A stretch of 64,000 nt of DNA. Source: Frankia sp. R82 (GTDB lineage: Bacteria; Actinomycetota; Actinomycetes; Frankiales; Frankiaceae). Each line of letters starts with the position of its first letter. Position 1 is the stretch's first letter. The stretch spans positions 1 through 64,000 of the forward strand of contig NZ_JAMQQG010000002.1 in the NCBI RefSeq assembly GCF_023716925.1. Reading direction: 5' to 3'. A program made the position numbers and the translations under genes. Below, piece by piece: positions 35,532 to 45,337 of this stretch. The notes under the pieces are model-generated. The model did not search any database. It saw only the letters and a program-made list of their open reading frames with translations, and was not told the DNA's origin.

Positions 35532-36401
35532 ATGCCGAGCACACCAGGCCCTACCGTGCGGCGCCGGCGCCTGGGCGCGGAGCTGCGCCGCCTACGGGAG
35601 GCCAAGGAACTGACCGTCGACCAGGCCGGGGAACACATCCACCGCAGCGGGCCGACGATCAGCCGGATGGAGACCGGCCAGTTCCGGTTCGTCCTACGTA
35701 ACGTCTCGGACCTGCTCGACCTCTACGGCGTCACCGACGCCGAGCAGCGCCAAGCCCTGCTGGCGCTGGTGAAAGAGAACCGCAGGCCCGCCTGGTGGCA
35801 CTCCTACGGCGATCTCGTACCCCGCTGGTTCCAGGTCTACATCGGCCTGGAAGCCGAGGCCTCCACGATCACGACCTTCGAGAGCCTGCTCGTCCCCGGC
35901 CTGCTCCAGACCGAGGACTACGCCCGCGCGGTCATCCGCGCCGCCTCACCGGAGCTGCCCGCCCACGAGGTCGACCGGGCCGTGGAAGTCCGGATGAACC
36001 GGCAGAAGATCCTCACCGGAGACCAGCCCGTGCAGCTGTGGGCGATCCTCGACGAGGCCGTGATCCGCCGGCACGTCGGAAGCCCCACCGTCATGACCCG
36101 GCAGCTGGACCGGCTGATCGAGGCGGCGGAGCAACCCGCGGTGACGATCCAGGTCGTGCCGTTCACCGCGGGCGCCCACGCCGGCATGATCGCAAGCTTC
36201 ACGATCCTGGGCTTCCCTGACACCGGCGGAGCTTCCGAGACGGTCTACATCGAAGCTCCCACGGGCAGCCTCTACCTGGAGAAACAGGCCGAGGTCCGAC
36301 GCTACGAAGCCTGGATGAACCAGCTCCGCAGCTCCGCCCTCGCACCCACCCCCAACACCCTCTCGATCATCAAAGCGGCACGTGAGGACCTACAGCGATG
36401 A
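35532..36401 (+). CDS. XRE-family regulator with DUF5753 domain
   Basis: 289 residues. The N-terminal HTH reads RLGAELRRLREAKELTVDQA, then HIHRSGPTISRMETGQFRF. The C-terminal DUF5753 domain has EAEASTITTFESLLVPGLLQ, TEDYARAVIRAASPEL and VEVRMNRQKILTGDQPVQLW. These regulators usually pair with a DUF397 protein, as here (ATGA overlap), and take part in development or antibiotic control in Streptomyces (WhiJ-like). ATG at 35532 with GGGAGAAGGGAGGGCG directly upstream. Confidence 0.95.
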   Translation: MPSTPGPTVRRRRLGAELRRLREAKELTVDQAGEHIHRSGPTISRMETGQFRFVLRNVSDLLDLYGVTDAEQRQALLALVKENRRPAWWHSYGDLVPRWFQVYIGLEAEASTITTFESLLVPGLLQTEDYARAVIRAASPELPAHEVDRAVEVRMNRQKILTGDQPVQLWAILDEAVIRRHVGSPTVMTRQLDRLIEAAEQPAVTIQVVPFTAGAHAGMIASFTILGFPDTGGASETVYIEAPTGSLYLEKQAEVRRYEAWMNQLRSSALAPTPNTLSIIKAAREDLQR

Positions 36402-36610
36402 CCACCCACGGTGCGGACGCCCCACTGAACTGGCGCAAGAGCAGCTACTCCGGCGGCACCGGCGGCAACTGCGTCGAGGTCGCCACTCTCCCCGACGGCG
36501 GCCGAGCCGTCCGCGACTCCAAGAACCCAGACGGACCGGCCCTGCACTTCACACCCGCCGAATGGGCCGCCTTCCTCGCCGGCGCACAGGACGGCGAGTT
36601 CGACCAATAG
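36398..36610 (+). CDS. DUF397 family small protein
   Basis: 70 residues. The signature LNWRKSSYSGGTGGNCVEVA followed by RDSKNPDGPALHFTPAEWAA is diagnostic of DUF397. Overlaps the XRE-DUF5753 stop by ATGA, so it is co-translated and probably acts as the partner or antagonist of that regulator. Confidence 0.96.
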   Translation: MTTHGADAPLNWRKSSYSGGTGGNCVEVATLPDGGRAVRDSKNPDGPALHFTPAEWAAFLAGAQDGEFDQ

Positions 36611-36998
36611 CGCAGACGCAGTTGTGTTCCTGGGCTCCGAACGCCTGCGCGGGTCCCTCGATCGTGTCGTGGGGACGGAGTCGAGGCCCCGCTGCCCCAG
36701 GGGGTGGGGCCGGCCAAGGGTCGCTCATAGACCATTGGCTGACCTCGACGTTTACCTCTCGCCGGGCGTCTCCGGGTCGATCCAACGATAGATCCGACTG
36801 GCTGTTCAGCGCGCTGGCGAAATCGGGAAGGAAGGCATCGGGCCGGTCAGTGGCCAGCCGCCAGCGGATTGCTACGGCTTCCTCGATCGCGACCACCGCG
36901 TCCTTCCGCCGGACTACCGGACCGAGCCAAGGGTCGCTCATCACCACAGGCCGAGCTGGACAGTTCCGAATAGCAATCAAGGAGAGATCGTGATCGCG
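36611..36998. other. Intergenic remnant of a TPR unit flanked by direct repeats
   Basis: On the minus strand at about 36778-36902 the translation DAVVAIEEAVAIRWRLATDR then PDAFLPDFASALNS copies one TPR unit of the neighbouring trypsin-STAND-TPR gene, in the same reading frame but beyond that gene's stop codon. Identical 16-bp copies of GCCAAGGGTCGCTCAT at 36713-36728 and 36926-36941 bracket the fragment. Confidence 0.7.
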
Positions 36999-39900
36999 TC
37001 ACGATTGATCGTTTTTGACCTTCGACAGGGCGCCTCGTTCATGATCGATAGTCTTTGCTTCGGCGTGTCGGCCCGTCGCGCGGAGTAGGTCCGCCAGGTT
37101 ATTCAGCGCCGTGGCGAGGTTGGGGAGGAAGGCGTCGGGTCGGTCAGCCGCCAGCCGGCGGTAGGCAACAACAGCTTCCTGGATAGTGGCTAGAGCTTCC
37201 TCGGGCCGTCCCAGATCCCCCAGATCGATGGTCAGGTTATTTAGCGAGCCGGCAAGATTCGCGAGGAACGTGTCAGGCCGGTCAGCGGCGAGTCGCCGGT
37301 AGGTAGCGACGGCATCTTGGATTGCAGCCAATGCGTCTTCCCTGCGCCTTAGGTCCCCCAGCCGTATCGCCAGGTTATTCAGTGAGATTGCTAGGTCGGG
37401 GAGGAAGGTGTCGGGTCGGTCGGCGGCAAGCCGACGGCGGATCGCCACGGCTTCCTCGATCGCAGCCAGCGCTTCGTCATGGCGACCCAGATCTCCCAGG
37501 GCTGCCGCTAGGTTGTTTAGCGAGGTGGCGAGGTTGGGGAGGAAGATGTCGGGTCGGTCGGCGGCAAGCCGACGGCGGATCGCCACGGCTTCCTCGATCG
37601 CAGCCAGGCCTTCTTCTCTGCGCCTTAGATTCCCTAGTTGGACCGCCAGGTTGTTCAACACGGCGGCAAGGTCGGGAAGGAAAGCGATGGGTCTGTCGGC
37701 GACGAGCCGCCGGTAGGTAGCGACAGCTTCCTCATTGATGGCTAGGGCGACTTCCGGCTCTCGTAGGTCCCCCAGCCGGTTCGCCAGGTTACTCAGTGAG
37801 ACTGCTAGGTCGGGGAGGAAGGTGTCGGGTCGGTCGGCGGCAAGCCGACGGCGGATCGCCACGGCTTCCTCGACCGCAGCCAGCGCTTCCTCGGACCGCC
37901 CCAGATCGGCCAGCCGGACCGACAGGTCGTTCAACGCGGCGGCAAGGTTCGGGTGGTGGGGTGCACCGTGGCGTGTCCGGGTGGTGTGGACGTGTTGCAG
38001 GGTCGCAGCGAGGTCGAGCAGACGCAGGCTATACCGCGGAAGACTGTCAATCATGGCGGTGAGAGTGGGCTGGTCGAGGCGGGGTGCGATGGTGGTTAGG
38101 GCGTCGGCGGTAGGCCGGTGGTCCGCTGCTTCGATCGCGACCCGGAGTGCGATCGGGGCGCGGGTGGTCGGGTCGCCAGTGAGCAGGGTGGCTAGAAGGG
38201 CGGTGAGTTCGGGGTGCGCGGGTGCGGCACGGTTCAGGACGGTCAGCGCCTGGTAGATCTGTGTGGTTGATGCGCCGACGATGGTCTGTTCGGCAAATTT
38301 GGGATCACCGGTGTGGCTGGAGAGGTGACAGGCGAGGAAGTGTTCCGCAAGCCGGTCGGGGCTGATCCCGCCCCAGAGTTGCCCGGCCTGGTCAGACGAT
38401 GGTGGGTAGAGCCCTGCGAGCCAGCGTGCCGCCCTGATCCGCTGGTCGTGGGAGCCACCGTCATCCCCAGCAAAGCTCGGGACGCGGGCGAGTATCGCGG
38501 TGGCCTCGGCCAGATTGGTGGCGCCGCAGAGGGTCGCCGCGGCGATGGCCTGTTCCAGGCTCTCGGCGGATCGATGGATGCCGCGGGTGTGGGCGGTGTC
38601 GGTCCAGTACCGCTTCTCGTGACGGAGCAGCCGGTCCGCGACTTGTGCTGGTGATCGGTCCGTGCTGGTGCCGGGTTGGTCGAGTATGGCGGTGAGGGCG
38701 GCCATGTGTATGGCCAGGATCAAGCTGTATCCAGGGTCGGACAGGCCCGGTATCCCGCTCTCAACCTGCCGGGCGCGTTCGGTCCAGTCCACGGCGGGAT
38801 CGAGGTCGGTGAGCCGGCGACCGAACGTGCTGGCAGCGTCGGTGTAAAGGCTCGTCCGGTCAGGTCCGGTGATTTCCACCGCCGGCAGGGGGATGATCTG
38901 CCCATCGTCGGCGAGGGCGTGGCGGAGAGAGAGGTCGTCCCACCAGTCCCCACCTCCGCGGGCGACCAGCACCAGCCGCACTGGAACGCGACTTGACCGC
39001 GCTTCCAAGGTGCTGAGAATGGCGCTGGTGAGATCTTGGCGGGTTTCGGCATAGTCCACGACCAGTAGCACCGGCCGTGTCTGCGTGGCGAGGCGCCCGA
39101 CCTGGCCAGCGCTGTCGGGGCGGGCGAGTCCGGCGAGCCATCCATGGGCGCGCATGCGGGCGGTGAGTGCGCGGGCGAAGCGAGTTTTGCCCTGCCCTCC
39201 CGGTCCGACCAGCAGCCGTACCGCGCTGTCAAAGTCGCTGGTGCACCAGTCTGTGAACTCGGTGAGGAGGGTTTCGCGGCCGTGTAGGTCGATGATCTCA
39301 GCGTCGGCGCGGAGCAACTGTGCCGGTGTCCGGGGCACCGTGGCCGTCGGCGGAGTGAGTAGTCCGGCGAGTTCCACCGATTCCCAGTCGACTCGTCCGC
39401 CGTCGGCGCGGATCAGGTCCCGGAACACGGGATCGTCCAACAGCCGGCGGATCGGTACCGCGGTCAGCCGGCCCTCACTGAACCCGGGGGTGTCGACGAC
39501 GATCACGGCGGATGCGAGCCATACCGGTGCAGATCCGGTGGGGTCGGCGCAGGAGTAGAGCACCGCCCCGGACATCCCTGACCACGGCAACGGTTCCTTC
39601 TCCGCGACCGGTGCCAGCGGCGGAGGATCATCGATGTTGATGTCATAGCGACCGGTCACCAGCCCACCCAACGGGTTCACATGACCGAGGAGGTGGTTCG
39701 TTTCTCGCACCATGTTTGCGCCGCGCAGCACCCGGGGGAACCCAACCGCCTCACAGACAATCCCGGCAGTGCGTCCGGTGAGCACACCCCACCGCAACTG
39801 ATCCACCTTCGGTGGCTTCCACCCGGGGTCGTCGATCTCGATCAGGGCCGCGTCCACCCGGTCCTTGTGAGGTCCAGCCCAGTGCGCTGGCCACACCACC

Positions 39901-40103
39901 CGCCCGGACGTCACCGTCCGCCCGTCCTCGCCGATTCCGACGGTCAACCCGATCTGTCCTGGCGATGCTGGCGCGTCGGGGAACACGACATGCGCGGCAG
40001 TCAGGACCAGCCGGCCAGTGACCAGCAGACCCGACCCCACCGATGTCCTACCGTTCGCCCTAGGCGTGCGGATCTCGGCTACCTGCCCCGGTGGGAACCC
40101 CAC
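36999..40103 (-). CDS. Trypsin-like protease - STAND NTPase - TPR conflict protein
   Basis: 1034 residues in three parts. (1) Trypsin-like domain: His38 in LVLTAAHVVF, Asp84 in DRVDAALIEID, Ser178 in WSGMSGAVLY, a full catalytic triad. (2) STAND-type NTPase: Walker A GPGGQGKT (300-307), Walker B VLLVVDYAE (Asp350), then a helical region. (3) Six TPR-like units of 46 residues (about 715-1010), each like EALAAIEEAVAIRRRLAADR plus PDTFLPDLAxSLNNL. In such proteins the repeats are thought to sense an invader, the NTPase to oligomerise and the protease to act as effector. The GTG start lies 10 bases after the Trypco2 stop. No signal peptide; cytoplasmic action is inferred. Confidence 0.93.
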   Translation of the reverse strand: MGFPPGQVAEIRTPRANGRTSVGSGLLVTGRLVLTAAHVVFPDAPASPGQIGLTVGIGEDGRTVTSGRVVWPAHWAGPHKDRVDAALIEIDDPGWKPPKVDQLRWGVLTGRTAGIVCEAVGFPRVLRGANMVRETNHLLGHVNPLGGLVTGRYDINIDDPPPLAPVAEKEPLPWSGMSGAVLYSCADPTGSAPVWLASAVIVVDTPGFSEGRLTAVPIRRLLDDPVFRDLIRADGGRVDWESVELAGLLTPPTATVPRTPAQLLRADAEIIDLHGRETLLTEFTDWCTSDFDSAVRLLVGPGGQGKTRFARALTARMRAHGWLAGLARPDSAGQVGRLATQTRPVLLVVDYAETRQDLTSAILSTLEARSSRVPVRLVLVARGGGDWWDDLSLRHALADDGQIIPLPAVEITGPDRTSLYTDAASTFGRRLTDLDPAVDWTERARQVESGIPGLSDPGYSLILAIHMAALTAILDQPGTSTDRSPAQVADRLLRHEKRYWTDTAHTRGIHRSAESLEQAIAAATLCGATNLAEATAILARVPSFAGDDGGSHDQRIRAARWLAGLYPPSSDQAGQLWGGISPDRLAEHFLACHLSSHTGDPKFAEQTIVGASTTQIYQALTVLNRAAPAHPELTALLATLLTGDPTTRAPIALRVAIEAADHRPTADALTTIAPRLDQPTLTAMIDSLPRYSLRLLDLAATLQHVHTTRTRHGAPHHPNLAAALNDLSVRLADLGRSEEALAAVEEAVAIRRRLAADRPDTFLPDLAVSLSNLANRLGDLREPEVALAINEEAVATYRRLVADRPIAFLPDLAAVLNNLAVQLGNLRRREEGLAAIEEAVAIRRRLAADRPDIFLPNLATSLNNLAAALGDLGRHDEALAAIEEAVAIRRRLAADRPDTFLPDLAISLNNLAIRLGDLRRREDALAAIQDAVATYRRLAADRPDTFLANLAGSLNNLTIDLGDLGRPEEALATIQEAVVAYRRLAADRPDAFLPNLATALNNLADLLRATGRHAEAKTIDHERGALSKVKNDQS
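37078..37911 (-). repeat. 138-bp tandem TPR-coding repeat, six units
   Basis: Six units of 138 bp encode the TPR array of the trypsin-STAND gene. Long stretches are nearly identical between units (for example around 37411 and 37549, exactly 138 bp apart), so unit number can change by recombination. A stray seventh unit lies downstream of the stop codon. Confidence 0.88.
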
Positions 40104-40113
40104 GGTCTTCGGG

Positions 40114-40413
40114 CTATTCGTCGTCGGCGATCAACGACGATTGGCCGGTCGCCGGGTCTACCGGTTGCAAGCGGATCGTGAGCCGGTGGGTGGAGGTGGA
40201 GGAGCGTTCACCGGACGCGCCGATCGACACCACCCCGATCCGCACCCCACCATCCGCCTTGACACCGGTACGAACCTCGACATTCAGTTCCAGCTCGACC
40301 GGTTCCACCGTGAACCGGACCGGGGCACCAGCCCCCGCGACCATCGCCGCGGTCAACTCCGCCCGCACCGCGCCGATCGCGTCCGCCAACCCCACCCACG
40401 GCCCATCCACCAT
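40114..40413 (-). CDS. Trypco2 family protein, partner of the trypsin-STAND protein
   Basis: 99 residues. WVGLADAIGAVRAELTAAMV, VRFTVEPVELELNVEVRTGV and VGVVSIGASGERSSTSTHRL-like strands (reading IGVVSIGASG) fit the trypsin-co-occurring domain 2 (Trypco2), found next to trypsin-fused STAND NTPases in predicted bacterial conflict systems. ATG at 40413 with GGGGGA six bases upstream; the trypsin-STAND gene starts 10 bases after its stop, so the two form one operon. It may be the protease substrate, adaptor or inhibitor; which is not known to me. Confidence 0.88.
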   Translation of the reverse strand: MVDGPWVGLADAIGAVRAELTAAMVAGAGAPVRFTVEPVELELNVEVRTGVKADGGVRIGVVSIGASGERSSTSTHRLTIRLQPVDPATGQSSLIADDE

Positions 40414-40603
40414 CGGATCCCCCGATCACCGACACCTACCGGATGGTGCACACAGTAACCGGAACCTCGCATCCCCGCCCCACGCCAGGGGCGACCACCC
40501 CGAAGAGGGAAAGCTCGACCCGGAACGCAGATCGATCAAGTGAAGGACCAGGTCAGCGACTGAGGAGTACGCGGGGCCGTCCTCGGGGTCGAAGGTGGGG
40601 CGT

Positions 40604-41578
40604 CTAGGAGTTCTGCGTAGCACGCAGTGCATATTGCACCGGTACGGGTTGGCCAGTGAGGATCAGCTGCCAGCGGCCGTCCTGCCCGCACCTCATCTGG
40701 TCTGCGCGTCCTTCAGGGCCGTCGGAGTCGAGGTATTCGGTAAGCGCGTCCACGTGCAGTCCAGCGGCAGCCGCCGCGGTCACGATCTCGCCCAGGCCGT
40801 GGGGATACTGCACGGTCTCCGTGGTCGTCAGCTGGGTGGCACTGCTCGCGTAGAAGCTGGCGGATCGGATGTGGTGAGCGGTGCTGCCCTGGTACGGGAA
40901 ATCGAACCTGACAGGGTCGACCGAGTCGATCATCTGTGTGAGCGGGTGTCCGTCCACCAGCACCAAGACGCCGCCGGGACGCAGCGCCGTGGCCGCTGCG
41001 GTCATCCACGCTGTTACGTCGGCGATCCAGGACAGCACGCCGTAGGAAGCGAAGACGACGTCGAACGCGCCGGCCAGGTCCGCCGGCAGCTGCTGCGCGT
41101 CCGCCCGGACGAACCGCGCGTCAATCCCCACGGCGGTGGCGAGCACGCGGGCTCGTTCCACCGCGACGGGCGAGAAGTCCAGGCCGGTGACGCGTGCGCC
41201 GAGTCGAGCCCACGACAGCGTCCCCAACCCGAAATGGCACTGCATGTGCAGGAGGTCGACACCCGACACAGACCCGACGGCTGCGGCCATCTCCTCTCGC
41301 TCCCGCGCGCTCAGCATGAGCTGCCCGGCGAGAAAACCCTCGACGTCGTAGTAGTCGTCCTGCCCGTGCAGGCGCGCCAGCTCATCCCAGCGCGCCCGGT
41401 TCAACTCCGTCGCGTCATCCACGAAGCGGACAGCGTAGTGCGGCACATGCCATACGTCCGGGATGCGGGCCCGCGCCACCGCACCCGAGCCAGCGGGAGC
41501 GGGCCGCGCCACGGAGCGTGACCACCGACCGCGACCGCCCAAATGCATCCGACCATCGGGCACTGGCCGCAAGCTCAT
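40604..41578 (-). CDS. Class I SAM-dependent methyltransferase
   Basis: About 324 residues. The SAM motifs are VDLLHMQCHFGLGTLSWARL, VTGLDFSPVAVERARVLA, and FDVVFASYGVLSWI, with LRPGGVLVLVDGHPL after. Residues 1-40 are basic and poorly conserved, so the true start may be further in; ATG 41578 and ATG 41623 are both possible and neither has a strong ribosome site. It is divergent from the HTH/TPR regulator at 41730. A role in tailoring a natural product is possible given the lanthipeptide cluster nearby, but it is not in that operon. Confidence 0.92.
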   Translation of the reverse strand: MSLRPVPDGRMHLGGRGRWSRSVARPAPAGSGAVARARIPDVWHVPHYAVRFVDDATELNRARWDELARLHGQDDYYDVEGFLAGQLMLSAREREEMAAAVGSVSGVDLLHMQCHFGLGTLSWARLGARVTGLDFSPVAVERARVLATAVGIDARFVRADAQQLPADLAGAFDVVFASYGVLSWIADVTAWMTAAATALRPGGVLVLVDGHPLTQMIDSVDPVRFDFPYQGSTAHHIRSASFYASSATQLTTTETVQYPHGLGEIVTAAAAAGLHVDALTEYLDSDGPEGRADQMRCGQDGRWQLILTGQPVPVQYALRATQNS

Positions 41579-41729
41579 GTCACTTTGACCTGGGAATGCT
41601 GTAGTGAGCACGCTCCGGCGCACCGCATGCCCTAACGTGACAGATCCATACCGTAGGATCGCTTCTGGTGGCTGATCGCGGCGGGCGACGGCCTCATTTT
41701 CCCAGTCCAGAGGGTTGGGTGAGCCGGCA

Positions 41730-43426
41730 GTGGCCCGTGTCAGTCAGCGCGCTGAGCAGCGGCAGCTTCGTGGTCGGATGCGCGAGTTCGGTATGAGCCA
41801 TGACGAGATCGCCGGTGAGTTCGGACGGCGGTTTCGCTTCCGGCCCCGGGCCGCGTTCCGGCACGCGTTCGGGTGGACGCTCCAGGAGGCTGCCGACGCG
41901 ATCAATGCTCAGGCGGCGAGCCTCGGGCTCGATCCGGACGGCCGGGCGAGCATGACAGGGCCGCGATTGTCGGAGCTTGAGTCCTGGCCGGCTTCGGGCG
42001 CGCGGCGACCCACCCCGCAGATCCTCGCTCTGCTCGCGCACGTGTATGGCACGGGCATCCATCATCTTCTCGACCTTGAAGACCGCGAGCACCTGGCACC
42101 CGCGGACCTTCTTCTCCTCGACAGCTGCGTGCGCGAGGTCAGCGCGGCGCGCGGCCGGCCGCCGGCCACGTCAGCCGGCGCCGTTCGTGGTCGCGACACT
42201 CCTCGATGGCCCGGGGCTGCGGGCGGGCTGCCGCAGCCTGCGCTTCTGCCGGCATTCGTGGACAATGAGCCAATATCCAGGCCTCCTGCCGTGCGTTCGC
42301 GGACGCCGGTGCCTGTCGGAGTCGAGGGAGAGGGGTCACCGACGAAGCGTCGCGAGGTTCTCGCCGCGGCGGGCGCGTCTGCCGTCGCGGCCCTGCTCGC
42401 CCAGTCGGCGGTGGAGTCGGCGATGTTCGGACAGCGCTGGGAGGAGTCCGATCTCGGCTCGACGACGCTGGAGCACCTTGATCTGGAGGTGCAGCGGTTC
42501 GGCCTGTCCTACTTGCATACGCCGCCCGAGCAGCTGTTCGTCCAGGTCCGCGAATGCCGGCAGTGGGTCTCCGCGATGGTGGCAGGACGCCAGACGCTGA
42601 GCCAGCGGCAGCGCCTGTGCGTCGTCGGTGGATGGCTGTCGGGGCTGATGGGACATCTGGCGCTCGATCTCGGTGACAGCGCCGTGGCTCACGCGCACTG
42701 CCTTACGGCGTGGCAGCTCGCCATGGAGTCCGGCGACGCCCGGCTGGGCGGGTGGGTCCGAGGAACCCAGGCGATGATCGCCTTCTACACCGGCGACGCA
42801 GCGGACGCGTTGCGTTACGCCCTGGCTGGCCTGGACGTCGCCCCGCGGAACTCCTTCCTCCAGACTCGACTTCTCGCGCAGCAGGGACGGGCCCATGCGC
42901 GCCTGGGCGATGCCGACGGTGTCAGCGTCGCGTTCGCCCGTGCGGAGGACTCCTTCGAGTCGGTGACGGAGAAGGCGTCGCACAGCATCTTCTCCTTCGA
43001 CTACCCCTACCTGCCGTTCTACGCCGGCACGGCCTACACAGCGCTCTCCAGGCCCGAGAAGGCGCGGACCTTCGCCCAGCAGGCGGTGACGTTGTGCGAC
43101 GCGGCGGCGGCGAACTGGCCGGTCGCGCGGGCCCTGGCCCGGGTCGACCTCGCGCTCGCCGCGGTGCGACAGAAGGAACCAGACAGGGCGTGCGCCGTTA
43201 CCGTCGAGGCGCTGGAGATCTGCGCGACCGAGCGCCCGGTGGATCTGATCGTTCGCCGCACCGGTGAGGTCATGCGGGAGCTGCGTCCCTACCAGGAGCT
43301 GTCGGCCGTCCGCGACCTGTACGAGCGCCAGACGAACCTGTCCCGCACGGTCCGAGGCGTGCAGCGGACCCCTTCCAACCCCGGCGCCGGTTCAGCGGCA
43401 CATGATCGACAGGCGGACATCCTCTA

Positions 43427-43427
<1 letters not shown>
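41730..43427 (+). CDS. HTH-TPR transcriptional regulator
   Basis: About 565 residues. The N-terminal 130 residues are an XRE-like HTH (EIAGEFGRRFRFRPRAAFRH, DGRASMTGPRLSELESWP), the same family as the short protein at 33866. A Pro-rich linker leads to a Tat-like/hydrophobic spot (REVLAAAGASAVAALLAQSA) and about 330 residues of helical TPR-like repeats (RARLGDADGVSVAFARAEDS-type units). Such regulators often sit beside natural-product or lanthipeptide genes. GTG 41730 is preferred because GGGTGAG precedes it; a TTG at 41715 is in frame. Its TAG stop shares one base with the GTG of the SDR gene. Confidence 0.88.
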
Positions 43428-44206
<779 letters not shown>

Positions 44207-44218
44207 CCGAGATCACCG

Positions 44219-45331
44219 TCACTGAGGGTGTATCGACGTAACGATCGTAGTTTCGGCGGTGCGGGCGGAGCTGAGAACGGACTCCAGCAGCGGTTCAGGC
44301 AGGGTTCCCGCTTTCAGGCCGGAGACCTTGAGAAGGTCGGCGAGCGCCTCGTCCTGCGCGGCGGTCAGTTCGATCACCTGGGTGGGGCGAAGTCGGAGCA
44401 CGTCCCGTGCCGCGTATCCGTCCTCGGTTTCGATCACCTCGTTAACGGCCTGGGCGAGGACGCGGGCGGCGGCGTCCGGGTCGGTGGCGGCGGCGAGAGC
44501 GGCCACGGTCATGCCGAGATGGGCGCGGAAGACCGCGTAGCCAGGAGTCGGGCGTTGTCCCAGGAAGTGCCCGATCATGGTGGTGACGCTCCGTACTGTG
44601 GGTGTGCCCTCGGCGCAGATCACTTCCAGGCAGGAGGCGACCTGGAGCTCCCACGGGTACGTCGGCGTGCCCTCCGCCAAGGTCGTGCGGGCCTTGGCTG
44701 ACGTCCCGTTCAAGCAGTGAGCGAGGATCTTCGCCTGGCGTCCTTCCAGGAGATGCAGTCCGATCCCTCGGTGCGTTCCCGCATGGGTGACCGCGTCGCC
44801 CCAGCGGCCGGCGAGTGCCAGGGCTCGGACGCCGTCCCCGACGAGGTGCAGCCACACCCATTCGCGCAGCTTGTGGCGCTCGTCGCGGGTGCCGGTGAGG
44901 TCGGCCAGCGGGAGGGCCTGGCCGTCGACGATCAGGTCAGTGTTCGACGAGACGGCCTGGAACATCGAGGTGAGAAGCCCGAGCGCCTGCTCCCCGTCGC
45001 TGGCGCGGATCTGGAGCCGGGCGAGGTTGAGGGCCGGTTCGAGCATGTATCTGGCCTGGTGGATGGTGAGCGGGCGCGGGGCGGCGCGGTAGATGTTGAT
45101 GTGCTGCCAGCACAGATCACGAGCGAGGGGCGTCAGGCCACAGTCGCTGGCGAGCAGCGCCGCCTTGTTCAGAGCATGCGCTCCTTCGGCCAGTCCGTCC
45201 GCGCCGTCCCGGGCCGCTGCTTGGGCGATCTCTGCGATCTCCGCAACTCGATCAGACAGAGGCGGACAAGCAAGGCGGGGACGGCCGATCAAGGGGAAGA
45301 AGCAGGCTACAGCCAATGCTGCGGGATTCAT
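44219..45331 (-). CDS. Helical protein of unknown function at the end of the FxLD operon
   Basis: 370 residues; mostly helical, TPR-like. Segments include LARDLCWQHINIYRAAPRPL, EPALNLARLQIRASDGEQAL, EWVWLHLVGDGVRALALAGR and WGDAVTHAGTHRGIGLHLLE, and later PGYAVFRAHLGMTVAALAAA. I do not recognise an enzyme motif. The start (ATG 45331) lies six bases after the stop of the SpaB-C gene, making it the last gene of the lanthipeptide operon. It may be a scaffold or regulator of peptide modification. An initial hydrophobic MNPAALAVACFFPL is not a clear signal peptide. Confidence 0.8.
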   Translation of the reverse strand: MNPAALAVACFFPLIGRPRLACPPLSDRVAEIAEIAQAAARDGADGLAEGAHALNKAALLASDCGLTPLARDLCWQHINIYRAAPRPLTIHQARYMLEPALNLARLQIRASDGEQALGLLTSMFQAVSSNTDLIVDGQALPLADLTGTRDERHKLREWVWLHLVGDGVRALALAGRWGDAVTHAGTHRGIGLHLLEGRQAKILAHCLNGTSAKARTTLAEGTPTYPWELQVASCLEVICAEGTPTVRSVTTMIGHFLGQRPTPGYAVFRAHLGMTVAALAAATDPDAAARVLAQAVNEVIETEDGYAARDVLRLRPTQVIELTAAQDEALADLLKVSGLKAGTLPEPLLESVLSSARTAETTIVTSIHPQ

Positions 45332-45337
45332 GATCCG

